The notes under the pieces were generated by a model. The model saw only the letters and a program-made list of their open reading frames with translations. It was not told the origin of the DNA and ran no database searches. The translations under genes and the position numbers were made by a program. A DNA stretch of 64,000 bases, taken from Actinomadura citrea. Its GTDB lineage: Bacteria > Actinomycetota > Actinomycetes > Streptosporangiales > Streptosporangiaceae. Positions within the stretch are counted from its first letter, which is position 1; each line of letters starts with the position of its first letter. Below are positions 15,360-24,273 of this stretch, piece by piece. The stretch is taken from assembly GCF_013409045.1 (NCBI RefSeq), contig NZ_JACCBT010000001.1, positions 4,650,001 to 4,714,000 on the forward strand, in the 5' to 3' direction.

Positions 15360-16981
15360 GCCGCCTCCTCGCCGACCCGCCCACCGGCCCCCGCGCACAC
15401 CCGGCCGCCCTCCAACCGCACCACCCGATCCGCCGCCCGCAGCAACGCCGGACGATGCGCCACCAGCACCGCCGTCCGCCCCGCCAGCAACCGCACCGCC
15501 GCATCCACCAGCACCCGCTCACTGTGCAGATCCAGCCGCGCCGTCGGCTCGTCCAGCAGCATCACCGGACCCCCCGACAGGAACGCCCGCGCGATCGCCA
15601 GCCGCTGCCGCTGCCCCGCCGACAACCCCGTACCGCCCTCACCCAGCACCGTCGACAGCCCCTCCGGCAACTCCCCGACGAAGTCCGCCGCGGCCGCCCG
15701 CGCCGCCTCCACCACCCGCCCCGCCCCGGCACCCGGATCACCCAGCCGGATGTTGTCGGCCACCGACGCCGCGAACAGATGCGGACGCTGCGGCACCCAC
15801 CCCACACGCGCCCGCCACGCCTCCACATCCAGCTCCGCCAGATCCACCCCATCGACCAGCACCCGCCCCGAATCGGGGGACACCAGCCCCGCCAGAACCA
15901 GAAGCAGCGTCGACTTGCCCGCCCCCGACGGCCCCGTCACCGCCACCCGCTCACCCGGTCCCACCCGCATCGACACCCGATCCAACGCCGCCTCCGCCGC
16001 ACCCCCGTAACGGACCGTCACCTCCTCCAGCACGATCTCCGGCGCCCCCGCCCCCACCACGACCCGGCCACCGCACCCGGAAACAGCCGGCGCGTCCAGC
16101 ACCGCGAACACCTCCCGCGCCGCCGCCACCCCCTCCGCACTCGCATGGAAACGCTGCCCCAACGCCCGCAACGGCAGAAACACCTCCGGCGTCAACACCA
16201 ACACCAGCAAACCCGTCGCCAGGGCCATCTCCCCGCCCAGCAACCGCAACCCCACCGGAACCGCCACCAGCGCCACAGACAACGCGCACACCAGCTCCAG
16301 CACCAGCGACGACAAGAACGCCACCCGCAGCGCCCGCACACTCGCCCGCCGATGCTCACCCGCCAGCTCCCGCACCACCACCGACTGATGACCGGTCCGC
16401 CCGAACGCCCGCAACGTCCCCAGCCCCGCCACCACGTCCCGGAAATGACCCCCCAACCGGTGCAGCAACCCCCACTGCCGGCCCGTCAACGCCGCCGTCC
16501 GCATCCCCACCAGCGCACCGAACACCGGAACCAACGGAACCGTCAACGCCACCACCAGCGCCGACACCCAATCCGCCGCCACCAGCCGCACCAACACCAC
16601 CACCGGCACCGCACACGCCGCCACCACCTGCGGCACATAACCAGTGAAGAACGGATCGACCGCGTCCAACCCCCGGGTCAGCAACGTCACCCGCGCCCCC
16701 GCATCACCCGCCGCCCTCTCCAGCAGCGCACCCCGCAGCCCCCGCTTCACCCGCGCCGCCGCCCGGCCCGCCACCAGCGCCCCCACCCACGCCAGCACCG
16801 CACGCCCGGCCACCACCACCGCCACCCACGGCAACGGCCCCGCATCCAGGCCCGCCACCGCCCGCACCAGCAACTCCGCCTGCACCACCAGCAGAACACC
16901 CTGACCCGCCGCCAGCACCCCCAGCAGGACCATCACCCCGCCAGGAACCCGCCGCAGCAGACGCCCCTCGACACCCTTCAC
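15356..16981 (-). CDS. cydD: Thiol reductant ABC exporter subunit CydD
   Basis: This 541-residue exporter half has six membrane helices, then an ATPase domain with VTGPSGAGKSTLLLVLAGL (Walker A), LSAGQRQRLAIARAFL (signature) and VMLLDEPTARLD (Walker B). The transmembrane part has the CydD-type DPFFTGYVPQVVAA segment. The GTG start lies 9 bases after the cydB stop, and the gene ends in a GTGA overlap with cydC, consistent with one transcript and a heterodimeric CydDC exporter. Confidence 0.93.
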   Translation of the reverse strand: MKGVEGRLLRRVPGGVMVLLGVLAAGQGVLLVVQAELLVRAVAGLDAGPLPWVAVVVAGRAVLAWVGALVAGRAAARVKRGLRGALLERAAGDAGARVTLLTRGLDAVDPFFTGYVPQVVAACAVPVVVLVRLVAADWVSALVVALTVPLVPVFGALVGMRTAALTGRQWGLLHRLGGHFRDVVAGLGTLRAFGRTGHQSVVVRELAGEHRRASVRALRVAFLSSLVLELVCALSVALVAVPVGLRLLGGEMALATGLLVLVLTPEVFLPLRALGQRFHASAEGVAAAREVFAVLDAPAVSGCGGRVVVGAGAPEIVLEEVTVRYGGAAEAALDRVSMRVGPGERVAVTGPSGAGKSTLLLVLAGLVSPDSGRVLVDGVDLAELDVEAWRARVGWVPQRPHLFAASVADNIRLGDPGAGAGRVVEAARAAAADFVGELPEGLSTVLGEGGTGLSAGQRQRLAIARAFLSGGPVMLLDEPTARLDLHSERVLVDAAVRLLAGRTAVLVAHRPALLRAADRVVRLEGGRVCAGAGGRVGEEAA

Positions 16982-16990
16982 CCGGCCCGC

Positions 16991-17734
16991 CTACAAGTAC
17001 GAGGGCGACTCCACACGCCCCCGGAACGTCCACCACACCAGCGCCTGCGACGCCAACAGCAACGGCAGCACCACCACCGTCACCACCACCGTCATCGTCA
17101 GCCCCGCACCCTCGGCCACGACCTCCGACCACTCCACCTGCACCCCGGCCACCACCGGCGCACCCGCCATCACCAGCGCCGACAACCCGTACCGGGACGG
17201 AACCCGCCCCGCACGCTCCGCCAACCCCACCGGCAACCGCCACCGAACGAACCCCGCCCCATGCCAAGCGAACAGCACCGCCAACGGCAACCCCGCAACG
17301 CTCCCCACCCCCAGCCCGCCACCGGCCAGCACCGAACCCAGCACCGAACCCCACGCCAACGCCAGCGCCCAACTCCCCGCCACGATCGCCGCGTCCCACA
17401 CACCACGCCACACCGCCGCGTCCACCCGCCCCCGCAGCCACAACCCCATGTCCCGCACGACCCACCCGAACAGCAGCACCGCGAACAGCGGATACAACTC
17501 CTCCAGCAACCCGTGCTCCAGCCCCGGGAACGCACCCGCCACCAGACCCGCCGCCGCCACCAACCACACCTCGTTGCCCAGGAAGAACGGCGCGAACGAC
17601 GCGATCACCAACCGCCGCTCCCGCTGGTCCCGCCCCAGCCACGGCAGCAGCATCCCCACCCCGACATCGGCGCCCGCCAGCACCAGATACCCGGCCGAGA
17701 ACACCGCCAGCAACACCACCGCGAGAGAATCCAT
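16991..17734 (-). CDS. cydB: Cytochrome bd oxidase subunit II, unusually short
   Basis: The N-terminal half is classical CydB: AGADVGVGMLLPWLG, ERRLVIASFAPFFLGNEVWL, and ELYPLFAVLLFGWVVRDMGL. The protein ends in a family-like last helix (LPLLLASQALVWWTFRGRVE). At 247 residues it is ~90 residues shorter than usual (about 335-380), and the loss seems internal, between helices ~5 and ~8. The frame is otherwise intact. The ATG at 17734 is favoured over the overlapping GTG by the AGGAG seven bases upstream. It should pair with CydA in quinol oxidation; whether the short form is functional cannot be seen here. Confidence 0.85.
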   Translation of the reverse strand: MDSLAVVLLAVFSAGYLVLAGADVGVGMLLPWLGRDQRERRLVIASFAPFFLGNEVWLVAAAGLVAGAFPGLEHGLLEELYPLFAVLLFGWVVRDMGLWLRGRVDAAVWRGVWDAAIVAGSWALALAWGSVLGSVLAGGGLGVGSVAGLPLAVLFAWHGAGFVRWRLPVGLAERAGRVPSRYGLSALVMAGAPVVAGVQVEWSEVVAEGAGLTMTVVVTVVVLPLLLASQALVWWTFRGRVESPSYL

Positions 17735-17747
17735 CACCAGACTCCTG

Positions 17748-18998
17748 TCAGAACGTCGGGCTCATCACCGGCGCGGCCGGCTCCACCGGGGGAGAGGCAC
17801 CCAACCCCGCCCCCTCCGGACCCCGCCGCGCGAACCGCGCCAGCAGCCACGCGTTCACCCCGAACAGCACCGCGAACAGCACCGAGAACGCCACGAACGA
17901 CACCGTGATCGTCCCCGCCCCCACACCCGGCGACAGCGCGTCCCGCGTCTTCAGCACCCCGTACACCATCCACGGCTGCCGCCCCACCTCACGGAACACC
18001 CACCCCGCCACCATCGCCACATACGGCAGCGGCACCGCAGCGATCATCAGCACGTGGAACACCCGCCCCCGCACCAGCCACCGCCCGAACGGAAACTTCA
18101 CCAACGCCACCGCCGCCACCAGCAGCATCAGCATCCACATCGTCATCATCAGCGCCTCACCGACCCCCGCCAGCACCGGCGCCCGGTAATCATCCGGCCC
18201 GAACCGCGCCGTGAAATCCGCCACCGCGGCCGCCGCCTTGTGCCCACCCGTCTTCGTCGGCTGCGCGTACTGGAACTGCATCCCGCCGAACACCACCACC
18301 GGCATCACCGACACCATCACCGTCAGCAACCCGATCCGCATCGACCGCCGGAAGAACTCCACCTCCGCCGTCCTCCGCAGCAGATGAAAACCGCTCACCC
18401 CCGCCATGAAGAACCCCGCCGTCAGCAACCCCCCGAACAGAACATGGAAGAACGCCAGCAACGCCGTCGGATTCGCCAGCAACGCCCCCACATCGTCCAG
18501 CCGCGCCACACCGTCCACCATCACGAACCCCACCGGACGCTGCAGCCACCCGTTCGCCACCAGCACGAAATACGCCGACAGATACGCCGTCAGCGTCACC
18601 ACCCAGATCAGCGCCAGATGCACCCACCGGTTCAGCCGATCCCACCCGAAGATCCACAACCCCAGGAACGTCGACTCCACGAAGAACGCCACGATCGTCT
18701 CCAGCGCCAGCGGCGCACCGAACACGTTCCCCGTCACCCGCGACAGCCCCGACCAGTTCAACCCGAACTGGAACTCCATCACCAACCCGGTGACGATCCC
18801 CACCGCATAGTTGATGACATACAACTGCCCCCAGAACCGCACCATCCGCGCATGCACCGCACTGCCCGACACCGTCGCCCGCGTCTGCGTCAACGCCACC
18901 AGCGTCGCCAACCCCAGCGTCAGCGCCACGAACAGGAAATGCGTGCCGGCCGTCAACGCGAACTGCACCCGCGCCAGATCCAGCGGATCCGCACCCAT
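17748..18998 (-). CDS. cydA: Cytochrome bd oxidase subunit I
   Basis: This is a 416-residue quinol oxidase subunit I. It has the haem-ligand histidine in LTAGTHFLFVALTLG, the glutamates in ETIVAFFVESTFLGLWIFGW, the GGMQFQYAQPTKTGGHKAAA segment, and the quinol-site signature WVFREVGRQPWMVYGVLKT. It is shorter than E. coli CydA, with a short Q-loop. The ATG at 18998 has TTGGAGC upstream; an open frame further upstream lacks homology. It is followed 10-14 bases later by cydB. An MFS gene lies 122 bases upstream on the same strand. Confidence 0.93.
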   Translation of the reverse strand: MGADPLDLARVQFALTAGTHFLFVALTLGLATLVALTQTRATVSGSAVHARMVRFWGQLYVINYAVGIVTGLVMEFQFGLNWSGLSRVTGNVFGAPLALETIVAFFVESTFLGLWIFGWDRLNRWVHLALIWVVTLTAYLSAYFVLVANGWLQRPVGFVMVDGVARLDDVGALLANPTALLAFFHVLFGGLLTAGFFMAGVSGFHLLRRTAEVEFFRRSMRIGLLTVMVSVMPVVVFGGMQFQYAQPTKTGGHKAAAAVADFTARFGPDDYRAPVLAGVGEALMMTMWMLMLLVAAVALVKFPFGRWLVRGRVFHVLMIAAVPLPYVAMVAGWVFREVGRQPWMVYGVLKTRDALSPGVGAGTITVSFVAFSVLFAVLFGVNAWLLARFARRGPEGAGLGASPPVEPAAPVMSPTF

Positions 18999-19120
18999 CA
19001 GCACACGCTCCAAGAATCGATCCGCAACGACCCCACGATCCTCGGCCCGCACCCACCGCCCACGAATCCGGCGAGAGCGTTCAACCGCCATGCGCCTTTC
19101 GCGTACCGCCCACCCGCCGC

Positions 19121-20212
19121 CTACGCCTCCGGATGTACACGGCCACGCCACGCCCCCAACCCCAGCACGACGGCCACCACCACGTACGGCACCGCCGCCA
19201 CCCCCACCAACACGCCCGCACCCGCCCACCGCGACCCCAGCGCATACCCCGCGAACACCAGCACCGCCACCGCCTCCGCCCCGAACCCCGCCACCGACGT
19301 CACCGTCGCCCGCGCCCCATCACCCACCCGCGCCTGCAACCGCGCGTCCGCCGCCGCCATCGCCCACCGGAACACCCCGAACGCCACCGCCACCAGCACC
19401 AGCCCACCCGGCCGACCACCCAGCGACCCCACCGCCAGGCACACCGCACCCACCCCCAGCACCGGTGCCAGCCACCGCACACCCCGACCCGCCGACCAAC
19501 CACCCACCGCATCACCCACCGTCACCACCAGCACCAGCAACGGCACCGCCGACGCCGCCACACCCGTCGACCGCACGAGCAACGGCACATACTCATCCAG
19601 CGCGGTCACACCCTCCAGCACCATCACCAGGACCAGCGCCCGCCGCACCGCCGGCTCACCCCGCACCTGCGCCCACCCCTGACGCACCACCGACCCGAAC
19701 GACGGCTCCTCCGCGCCCTCACCGACGCCCCCGGACTCCGGCAGGAACCACCCCGCCACCGCACACCCCACGCAAGCCGCCACACTCGCCGCACCCAGCC
19801 CCCGGTACCCCCACGCCGCCACCACCGGCGACGCCACGGCCGACGCCGCCACCACCGCCAGCAGCGACACCGCCTCAGAACGCCCGACCAGCCGCGCATA
19901 GGCGCCCGGCGCCCCCACCCGCTCCAACTCCTCGTACACCAGCGCCTGCATCGTCCCCGAACGAAGCGCCGACCCCGCGCCCCACAGCACGAACCCGGCC
20001 GCGAACGCCGGATACGAAGGGAAGAAGGCCCACAGCCCGAAACCCGCACCCGCCAGCAGGGGAGCGGCCACCAGCAGCAACCGCCGCGAGAACACATCCG
20101 CCCACAAACCGGACGGCAGCTCCAGCGCGAACGTCGTGACCGACCAGATCACGAACAACGACGAGACGGCGGCGGGGGAGAGCCCGGTCTCAGCGAACAG
20201 CACCGCGTACAC
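19121..20212 (-). CDS. MFS transporter; in-frame TGA near 5' end
   Basis: From GTG 20212 the frame encodes 363 residues of a major facilitator with about 11 helices (ALELPSGLWADVFSRRLLLV is the loop 2-3 motif; FRWAMAAADARLQARVGDGA is in the C-terminal half). However, in-frame sequence upstream of that GTG (RRLYGYAFLEDFVLLYPVYA) is what this family normally has as helix 1. It is preceded by ATG CGC CAA CGA CAT TGA starting at 20305. No ATG, GTG or TTG exists between the TGA (20288-20290) and 20212. Either the gene is broken by the stop, the stop is read through, or a non-standard start is used. It may be co-transcribed with cydA downstream. Confidence 0.7.
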   Translation of the reverse strand: MYAVLFAETGLSPAAVSSLFVIWSVTTFALELPSGLWADVFSRRLLLVAAPLLAGAGFGLWAFFPSYPAFAAGFVLWGAGSALRSGTMQALVYEELERVGAPGAYARLVGRSEAVSLLAVVAASAVASPVVAAWGYRGLGAASVAACVGCAVAGWFLPESGGVGEGAEEPSFGSVVRQGWAQVRGEPAVRRALVLVMVLEGVTALDEYVPLLVRSTGVAASAVPLLVLVVTVGDAVGGWSAGRGVRWLAPVLGVGAVCLAVGSLGGRPGGLVLVAVAFGVFRWAMAAADARLQARVGDGARATVTSVAGFGAEAVAVLVFAGYALGSRWAGAGVLVGVAAVPYVVVAVVLGLGAWRGRVHPEA

Positions 20213-20311
20213 CGGGTACAGAAGAACGAAGTCCTCGAGGAACGCGTAGCCGTACAGCCTCCGCGCGAGCCCCGCCTCAGGTGAAGATCAATGTCGTTGG
20301 CGCATGCCTGC

Positions 20312-20317
20312 ACCCTA
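20312..20317 (-). promoter_or_regulatory. Leaderless -10 box for the MFS gene
   Basis: TAGGGT on the minus strand, six bases before the ATG at 20305, fits the TANNNT-N6/7-start arrangement of leaderless genes seen elsewhere in the window. It supports 20305 as the ancestral start despite the TGA five codons later. Confidence 0.4.
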
Positions 20318-20412
20318 ACCGGCACAGACCCGCCCGCGCACCAGGAAATCGACGGGGGAGAGGCCCCGACAACTTCGCAGAACGTTACTCTCCGTAATCA
20401 TCGCCGGCTGCC

Positions 20413-20985
20413 TCACACACCCGCGGGGGAGCGGCCGAAGAGCGCCAGCAGGCGCGCCTGGTCGTCGGCGCCGTCGGGCACGGCGACCTCCGGGCCGAGC
20501 ATGCCCGCCTCACGACCACCGGGCGCCATCCGCCGAGCGGTCGCCAGCGCGGGACCGACCAGATCGGCGGCGAAGACGACCGACTGCCCGGTGGCCTGCG
20601 CCAGATCCCACGCGTGGACGAGCAGCTCCAGCGGATAACCCTCCAGCCACTCGCTCAGCGTCATCTCCAGGCCGAGAGCCAGCCGCACCGGACGAGCCAA
20701 CGCCTCGGGGGTCAACTCGGCCGTCATCCGCGCCCGCACCAGCCGCCAGGACGCCACCGGGTCCGCGCCGGCGACCTCGCGCCAGTCCGGATCGTCCTCA
20801 GGCAGCGGACGTCCGGCGGCCCGCATCTCGACCACCAGCAGCCCGGCCGTCACATGCCCGGCCAAATCGACCGCCACCCAGCCCTCGCACGGCGAGGGGG
20901 AGAGCCACCGGCCCGCAGGCGTCGCGGCGAGCACGGCCTCGAAGACGTCCAACGCGCGAACGAACCGGCCCGGCACCATCTCCAT
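20413..20985 (-). CDS. TIGR03086-type DinB/MDMPI-fold protein
   Basis: This ~190-residue protein belongs to the mycothiol-dependent maleylpyruvate isomerase N-domain superfamily (four-helix DinB fold). The diagnostic pattern is PCEGWVAVDLAGHVTAG near residue 33, where the histidine is one metal ligand, and LLVHAWDLAQATGQ with a second histidine. TIGR03086 members are metal-binding proteins that may use mycothiol; no substrate can be assigned. ATG 20985 and GTG 20988 are adjacent possible starts, behind GTAGAGG. Confidence 0.82.
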   Translation of the reverse strand: MEMVPGRFVRALDVFEAVLAATPAGRWLSPSPCEGWVAVDLAGHVTAGLLVVEMRAAGRPLPEDDPDWREVAGADPVASWRLVRARMTAELTPEALARPVRLALGLEMTLSEWLEGYPLELLVHAWDLAQATGQSVVFAADLVGPALATARRMAPGGREAGMLGPEVAVPDGADDQARLLALFGRSPAGV

Positions 20986-21024
20986 CACCTCTACTTAACA
21001 TAATGCTCATTATCGACCAAGCGT

Positions 21025-22269
21025 CTACGTCGCAGAAACGGGGCTCCAGGCGACTGGGTACGCCGCAGGGCGCCGAACGAACCCGGCATCCCACCGCCAC
21101 TCCAATTCGCTGGCCGGCACCGCAGGCCGCAAGGTGGGCAGCCGCTCGGTGAGCAACTCGAAGGCGATCTGGAGCTCGAGGCGGCCCAGCGGCGCACCGA
21201 TGCAGATGTGAGGACCGTTCCCGAACGCCAGGTGCGGGTTCGGGGTACGCGCTAGGTCGATCGTCTCCGGGGCGGCGAAAGCAGCCGAATCGTAGGCGGC
21301 CGCGTCAGGCGACGGGATGACGAGGTCGCCGGCGCGGATCTGTACGCCGCCGAGCTCGGTGTCGCAGGTCGCGCGTCGGGGCTGGGTAGCGCCGAGAACT
21401 CCGTTTGGGACGATCCGCAGCATCTCCTCCACAGCGGTCGGGATGAGGACCGGTTCAGCCACCAGCCGGGAGTACAGCGAGCTGCCGTTCGGACCATCGG
21501 CGGTCGTCAGAAGGCGATGCGTGGCGCAGACCAGGGCGCCAGCCGTGCTCTCCCATCCGCCTGTGACCACGCTCGCCGCCAGCAGCCCGGCCGAGGCCTC
21601 GTCGACACCGGCTGCCTGGGCATTGGCGGCCACGACCGACACCAGGTCCTCGCCCGGATCTCGGAGACGCCGCCGCATGAGCGCCACCATGTACCCGACC
21701 ATGGCCTCCATGGCTGCCGGGGCCGTGTGATGGGCGTCCGGGGCGACGGAGACTATGGCCTCGTTCCATGCCCGGAACCGCTCGTAGTCGGCCTCTGGGA
21801 TGCCGAACTGGTGGCCGATGACGCCGAGCGTCAATGGCAGAGCGAAATCCTCGGAAAGGTCCGCCGGCTCCCCACTGGCGAGCATCGCGCTGAGTCGGTC
21901 CGCCACAGCGTTCTCGATCTCGGGCCGCAGCCTGCGTACCTTGGACGGGGTGAACGCGGCCTTGACCAGGCCGCGGATGCGCCGGTGCTCCTCACCGTCC
22001 AGGGTGATGATGATCGGGGCGGCCTTCATGAACGGCGAGATGCCATCGGCGGAGCCCCGCACGAAGGTGTCGGTGTCCCTGTAGACGCGCACAGCTTCGG
22101 CGTGACCAGTGACCAGCCATGCCTCGGCGTCCGCCTGGCCCAGCGGCAGAGCCACCTTGGACACCGGCCCGTGCGCCTGGAGCTGCATGTGGGTTGCGGC
22201 CAGGCCAAGCGGATCGTCGGGTGGGTCGAACGGGAAACGCGGGCAGGCGGTCTGGGGCGTGAGGGCCAC
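21025..22269 (-). CDS. Cytochrome P450
   Basis: This 414-residue P450 has the haem-thiolate loop FGNGPHICIGAPLGRLEL (cysteine near residue 357), the K-helix ExxR in VEEMLRIVPN, an I-helix VVTGGWESTAG with the conserved Thr, and HRRIRGLVKAAFTPSKVRRL after the C-helix. It resembles soluble actinomycete P450s that take electrons from a ferredoxin, but no ferredoxin gene is adjacent. The GTG start has GGAAGGA upstream. Its substrate is unknown. Confidence 0.93.
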   Translation of the reverse strand: MALTPQTACPRFPFDPPDDPLGLAATHMQLQAHGPVSKVALPLGQADAEAWLVTGHAEAVRVYRDTDTFVRGSADGISPFMKAAPIIITLDGEEHRRIRGLVKAAFTPSKVRRLRPEIENAVADRLSAMLASGEPADLSEDFALPLTLGVIGHQFGIPEADYERFRAWNEAIVSVAPDAHHTAPAAMEAMVGYMVALMRRRLRDPGEDLVSVVAANAQAAGVDEASAGLLAASVVTGGWESTAGALVCATHRLLTTADGPNGSSLYSRLVAEPVLIPTAVEEMLRIVPNGVLGATQPRRATCDTELGGVQIRAGDLVIPSPDAAAYDSAAFAAPETIDLARTPNPHLAFGNGPHICIGAPLGRLELQIAFELLTERLPTLRPAVPASELEWRWDAGFVRRPAAYPVAWSPVSAT

Positions 22270-22323
22270 TCGCGGTCCTTCCAGAACTGAGCCGTCCGAT
22301 CAAGTTGTCCAGCGGCGTAAAAA

Positions 22324-22352
22324 ACATCAGCAGATAGCCGCAGCAATGTCAA
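22324..22352 (-). promoter_or_regulatory. Probable promoter of the P450 gene
   Basis: On the minus strand TTGACA (22352-22347), a 17-base spacer and TGATGT (22329-22324) lie in an AT-rich patch upstream of the P450. The -35 is perfect and the -10 imperfect. The predicted leader is ~50 bases. Confidence 0.4.
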
Positions 22353-22421
22353 TAATTCACCAGCTGCCATCAGAATCGCGGACGATCGGCCACTCCGATC
22401 GGTGCGCCTGCGGGGGCGCGG

Positions 22422-22946
22422 TCACGCGGTGCGGGATGCGTGTTCGGCGGCGAGGTCGATCCAGAAGCGGTCCTCGCCGCGGGCGCGGCCGTCGTGGACG
22501 CCGCCGTTCGCGATGATGACCCTCCGGGACGGCTCGTTGCCGGCGGCGCACGTCAGCAGAACGCGCTCCAGGCCGAGCCGGCGGCATTCGCCCAGCCCCG
22601 CCGCGAGCATCCGCGTGGCGTGGCCCCGCCGACGCCACGGGAGCACGACGTGATACCCGATGTGCCCGCCGACCTCCGCGAGCTCCGGCGTCAGGCGATG
22701 CCGCACGATGAGAGTCCCGATGTAGTGCTCGCCCGAGACATACCAGTACGTCGTGGACGGGACGCCCCAACGCTCCTGGACGCCGCGCCGGCGCGCCGCG
22801 AACGCCTCGAAGTCGCGGTGGGCCTCGTCCAGCCAGTCCGTCGGGTCGCCGGTCGCCAGATGGTCGGCCCTCTCCCCGGTCAGGAACGACTCGCGCACCG
22901 CCGTTGTGGGCGGTACCAGACGCGGCGGCCGGGCGAGATCATCCAC
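22422..22946 (-). CDS. GNAT family N-acetyltransferase
   Basis: This ~174-residue acetyltransferase has the acetyl-CoA loop VLPWRRRGHATRMLAAGLGE (R/QxxGxG/A-type, here RRRGHA), the strand YWYVSGEHYIGTLIVRH before it, and VLLTCAAGNEPSRRVIIANGG after it, where family members place the NxxS segment. The substrate is not predictable. The start is uncertain between GTG 22946 and TTG 22964; neither has a good ribosome site. Confidence 0.85.
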   Translation of the reverse strand: MDDLARPPRLVPPTTAVRESFLTGERADHLATGDPTDWLDEAHRDFEAFAARRRGVQERWGVPSTTYWYVSGEHYIGTLIVRHRLTPELAEVGGHIGYHVVLPWRRRGHATRMLAAGLGECRRLGLERVLLTCAAGNEPSRRVIIANGGVHDGRARGEDRFWIDLAAEHASRTA

Positions 22947-22996
22947 CGGGCCAGTCTGACCCAACGTCGCCGTCGACGGAACCGGATTGATCCCGG

Positions 22997-23434
22997 TCAG
23001 GGCGTGAACGCCTGGGCGACGGCGAGGCTGTCCTCGTAGACGTGGTGCCGGACGACCAGGCCGTTCTCGACCGTGAGGTGCAGGGCGAACCGGGCGCGGT
23101 AGGCGCGCCCGGTGGACCGCGCCGTCTGCCGGATCTCGCCCAGCACCACCGCGTCATCGCCGTCCACCAGGATGCGCTCCACCTGCGTGTCCACCTTCTC
23201 CGGCACGTGGTGCTCGGCGATCTGCCGATAGTGCGCGGCGGCATCGGCGCGGCCGGACCGGTGCCGGATCCAGGGCGTGGCGGCGCGGCCGTGCTCGACC
23301 TCGGGCCAGTCGAGCTTCCAGTCGCTGTGCTCGGCGTACAGGGCGGCGATCCGTTCGGGGTCGCCCTCGCCGATCCGGCGCAGCAACTCCTCCACCACGG
23401 CGCGCGTGCTCGTCGGCGTAGCAGTTCCGGACAT
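22997..23434 (-). CDS. NTF2-like / SnoaL-domain protein
   Basis: This 145-residue protein of the nuclear transport factor 2 fold has the helix VVEELLRRIGEGDPERIAALYAE, then EHSDWKLDWP, a central HYRQIAEHHVPEKV and a terminal LVVRHHVYEDSLAVAQAF, as in ketosteroid-isomerase-like SnoaL proteins. ATG 23434 is preceded by GGAGG. It is distinct from the protein at the window's left end. Role unknown. Confidence 0.85.
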   Translation of the reverse strand: MSGTATPTSTRAVVEELLRRIGEGDPERIAALYAEHSDWKLDWPEVEHGRAATPWIRHRSGRADAAAHYRQIAEHHVPEKVDTQVERILVDGDDAVVLGEIRQTARSTGRAYRARFALHLTVENGLVVRHHVYEDSLAVAQAFTP

Positions 23435-23745
23435 GGTCGACCTCCGTCGAAGTGCAGTCGGTTCGGCGGGGCAACCTTGCCAGCGCCTTCCCTGCCGCGG
23501 CGATGACCTCCCAGGTAATGGATCAAAGCGGGACCCGGCCCTACTCCGCGCGAGATTCCGCCCTTTCAGGCACAAACCAGACAGAAGCTGGATTCTGTTT
23601 GGTTTGAGAAATGCGCTCGAACCACTGCTGCGGAGTGCGTCGAGCCATGCCGACCACGTCGTCGCGCGCGGACCGATGAGTTTGTCGGCGGGTTCTGGTC
23701 ATCATCAGGACGGCTGAGGACGCCTCGTCGAATTGAGGGTGTGAC
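23435..23745. other. Gene-free interval of ~310 bases
   Basis: The interval holds the promoter region of the NTF2-like gene on one side and of the PPOX gene on the other, plus the hairpin listed at 23573. The open frames crossing it on the minus strand have no recognisable protein features. I see no RNA gene. Confidence 0.5.
23573..23606. promoter_or_regulatory. Hairpin / dyad in the intergenic region
   Basis: CAAACCAGACAGAA (23573-23586) pairs with TTCTGTTTGGTTTG (23593-23606) with one G-T mismatch and a 6-base loop. It is unusually AT-rich for this genome. It could be an operator for one of the divergent flanking genes or a terminator; neither can be excluded. Confidence 0.4.
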
Positions 23746-24267
23746 ATGGTCGACCGTGAACCGGCTACCGAGCTGGGCCCGTTCTCGTCTCCAGGCGCGC
23801 AGGCGACGCCGTGGGCGTCGGCGTTCGCGGTCCTCGGTGAGGCGGAGGTGTTCTGGCTTTCCACGGTGCGGCCTGACGGGCGACCGCACGTGACGCCGTT
23901 GCTGGCGGCCTGGAGTCTGGGCGGCTTGTGCTTCACCACGGGCGGTCAGGAGCGCAAGGCGCGAAATCTCGAGCACAATGCCCGATGTGTGCTGACGACG
24001 GGCACGAATGCCTTGACCGGTGTGGACGTCGTCATCGAGGGTCTCGCATCTGTAGTGGATGATCGCTCGGAACGCCGGCAGGCCACCGCGGACTTCGAGC
24101 GGAAGTACGGCGCCCATCTGACCAGCCCAGAGGGTACCTGGTACGGGTTGGGCGACGCCGTCATCGCCGGCGACGTGACGCTCTATCGAGTCGCGCCGGC
24201 CGTCGGATTCGCCTTCGGCAAGTTGCCGGCGTCCAGCCAGACTCGCTACACGTGGCCGAGCCGGTGA
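23746..24267 (+). CDS. Pyridoxamine 5'-phosphate oxidase family protein
   Basis: This 173-residue PPOX/FMN-binding split-barrel protein has FWLSTVRPDGRPHVTPLLAA (first strands), GLCFTTGGQERKARNLEHNARC and the barrel end DVTLYRVAPAVGFAFG. Proteins of this kind bind FMN or F420 and reduce or oxidise small substrates. It precedes the serine hydrolase by 6 bases, so the two are probably co-transcribed. Confidence 0.87.
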   Translation: MVDREPATELGPFSSPGAQATPWASAFAVLGEAEVFWLSTVRPDGRPHVTPLLAAWSLGGLCFTTGGQERKARNLEHNARCVLTTGTNALTGVDVVIEGLASVVDDRSERRQATADFERKYGAHLTSPEGTWYGLGDAVIAGDVTLYRVAPAVGFAFGKLPASSQTRYTWPSR

Positions 24268-24273
24268 CGGACG

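Noticed and set aside
13506..17908. Very long open frames on the plus strand (~830 and ~817 codons)
   Set aside because: They are antisense shadows of cydC, cydD and cydB. Their products are almost entirely Arg, His, Pro and Gln, as expected from the complement of GC-rich codons, and they have no domain features.
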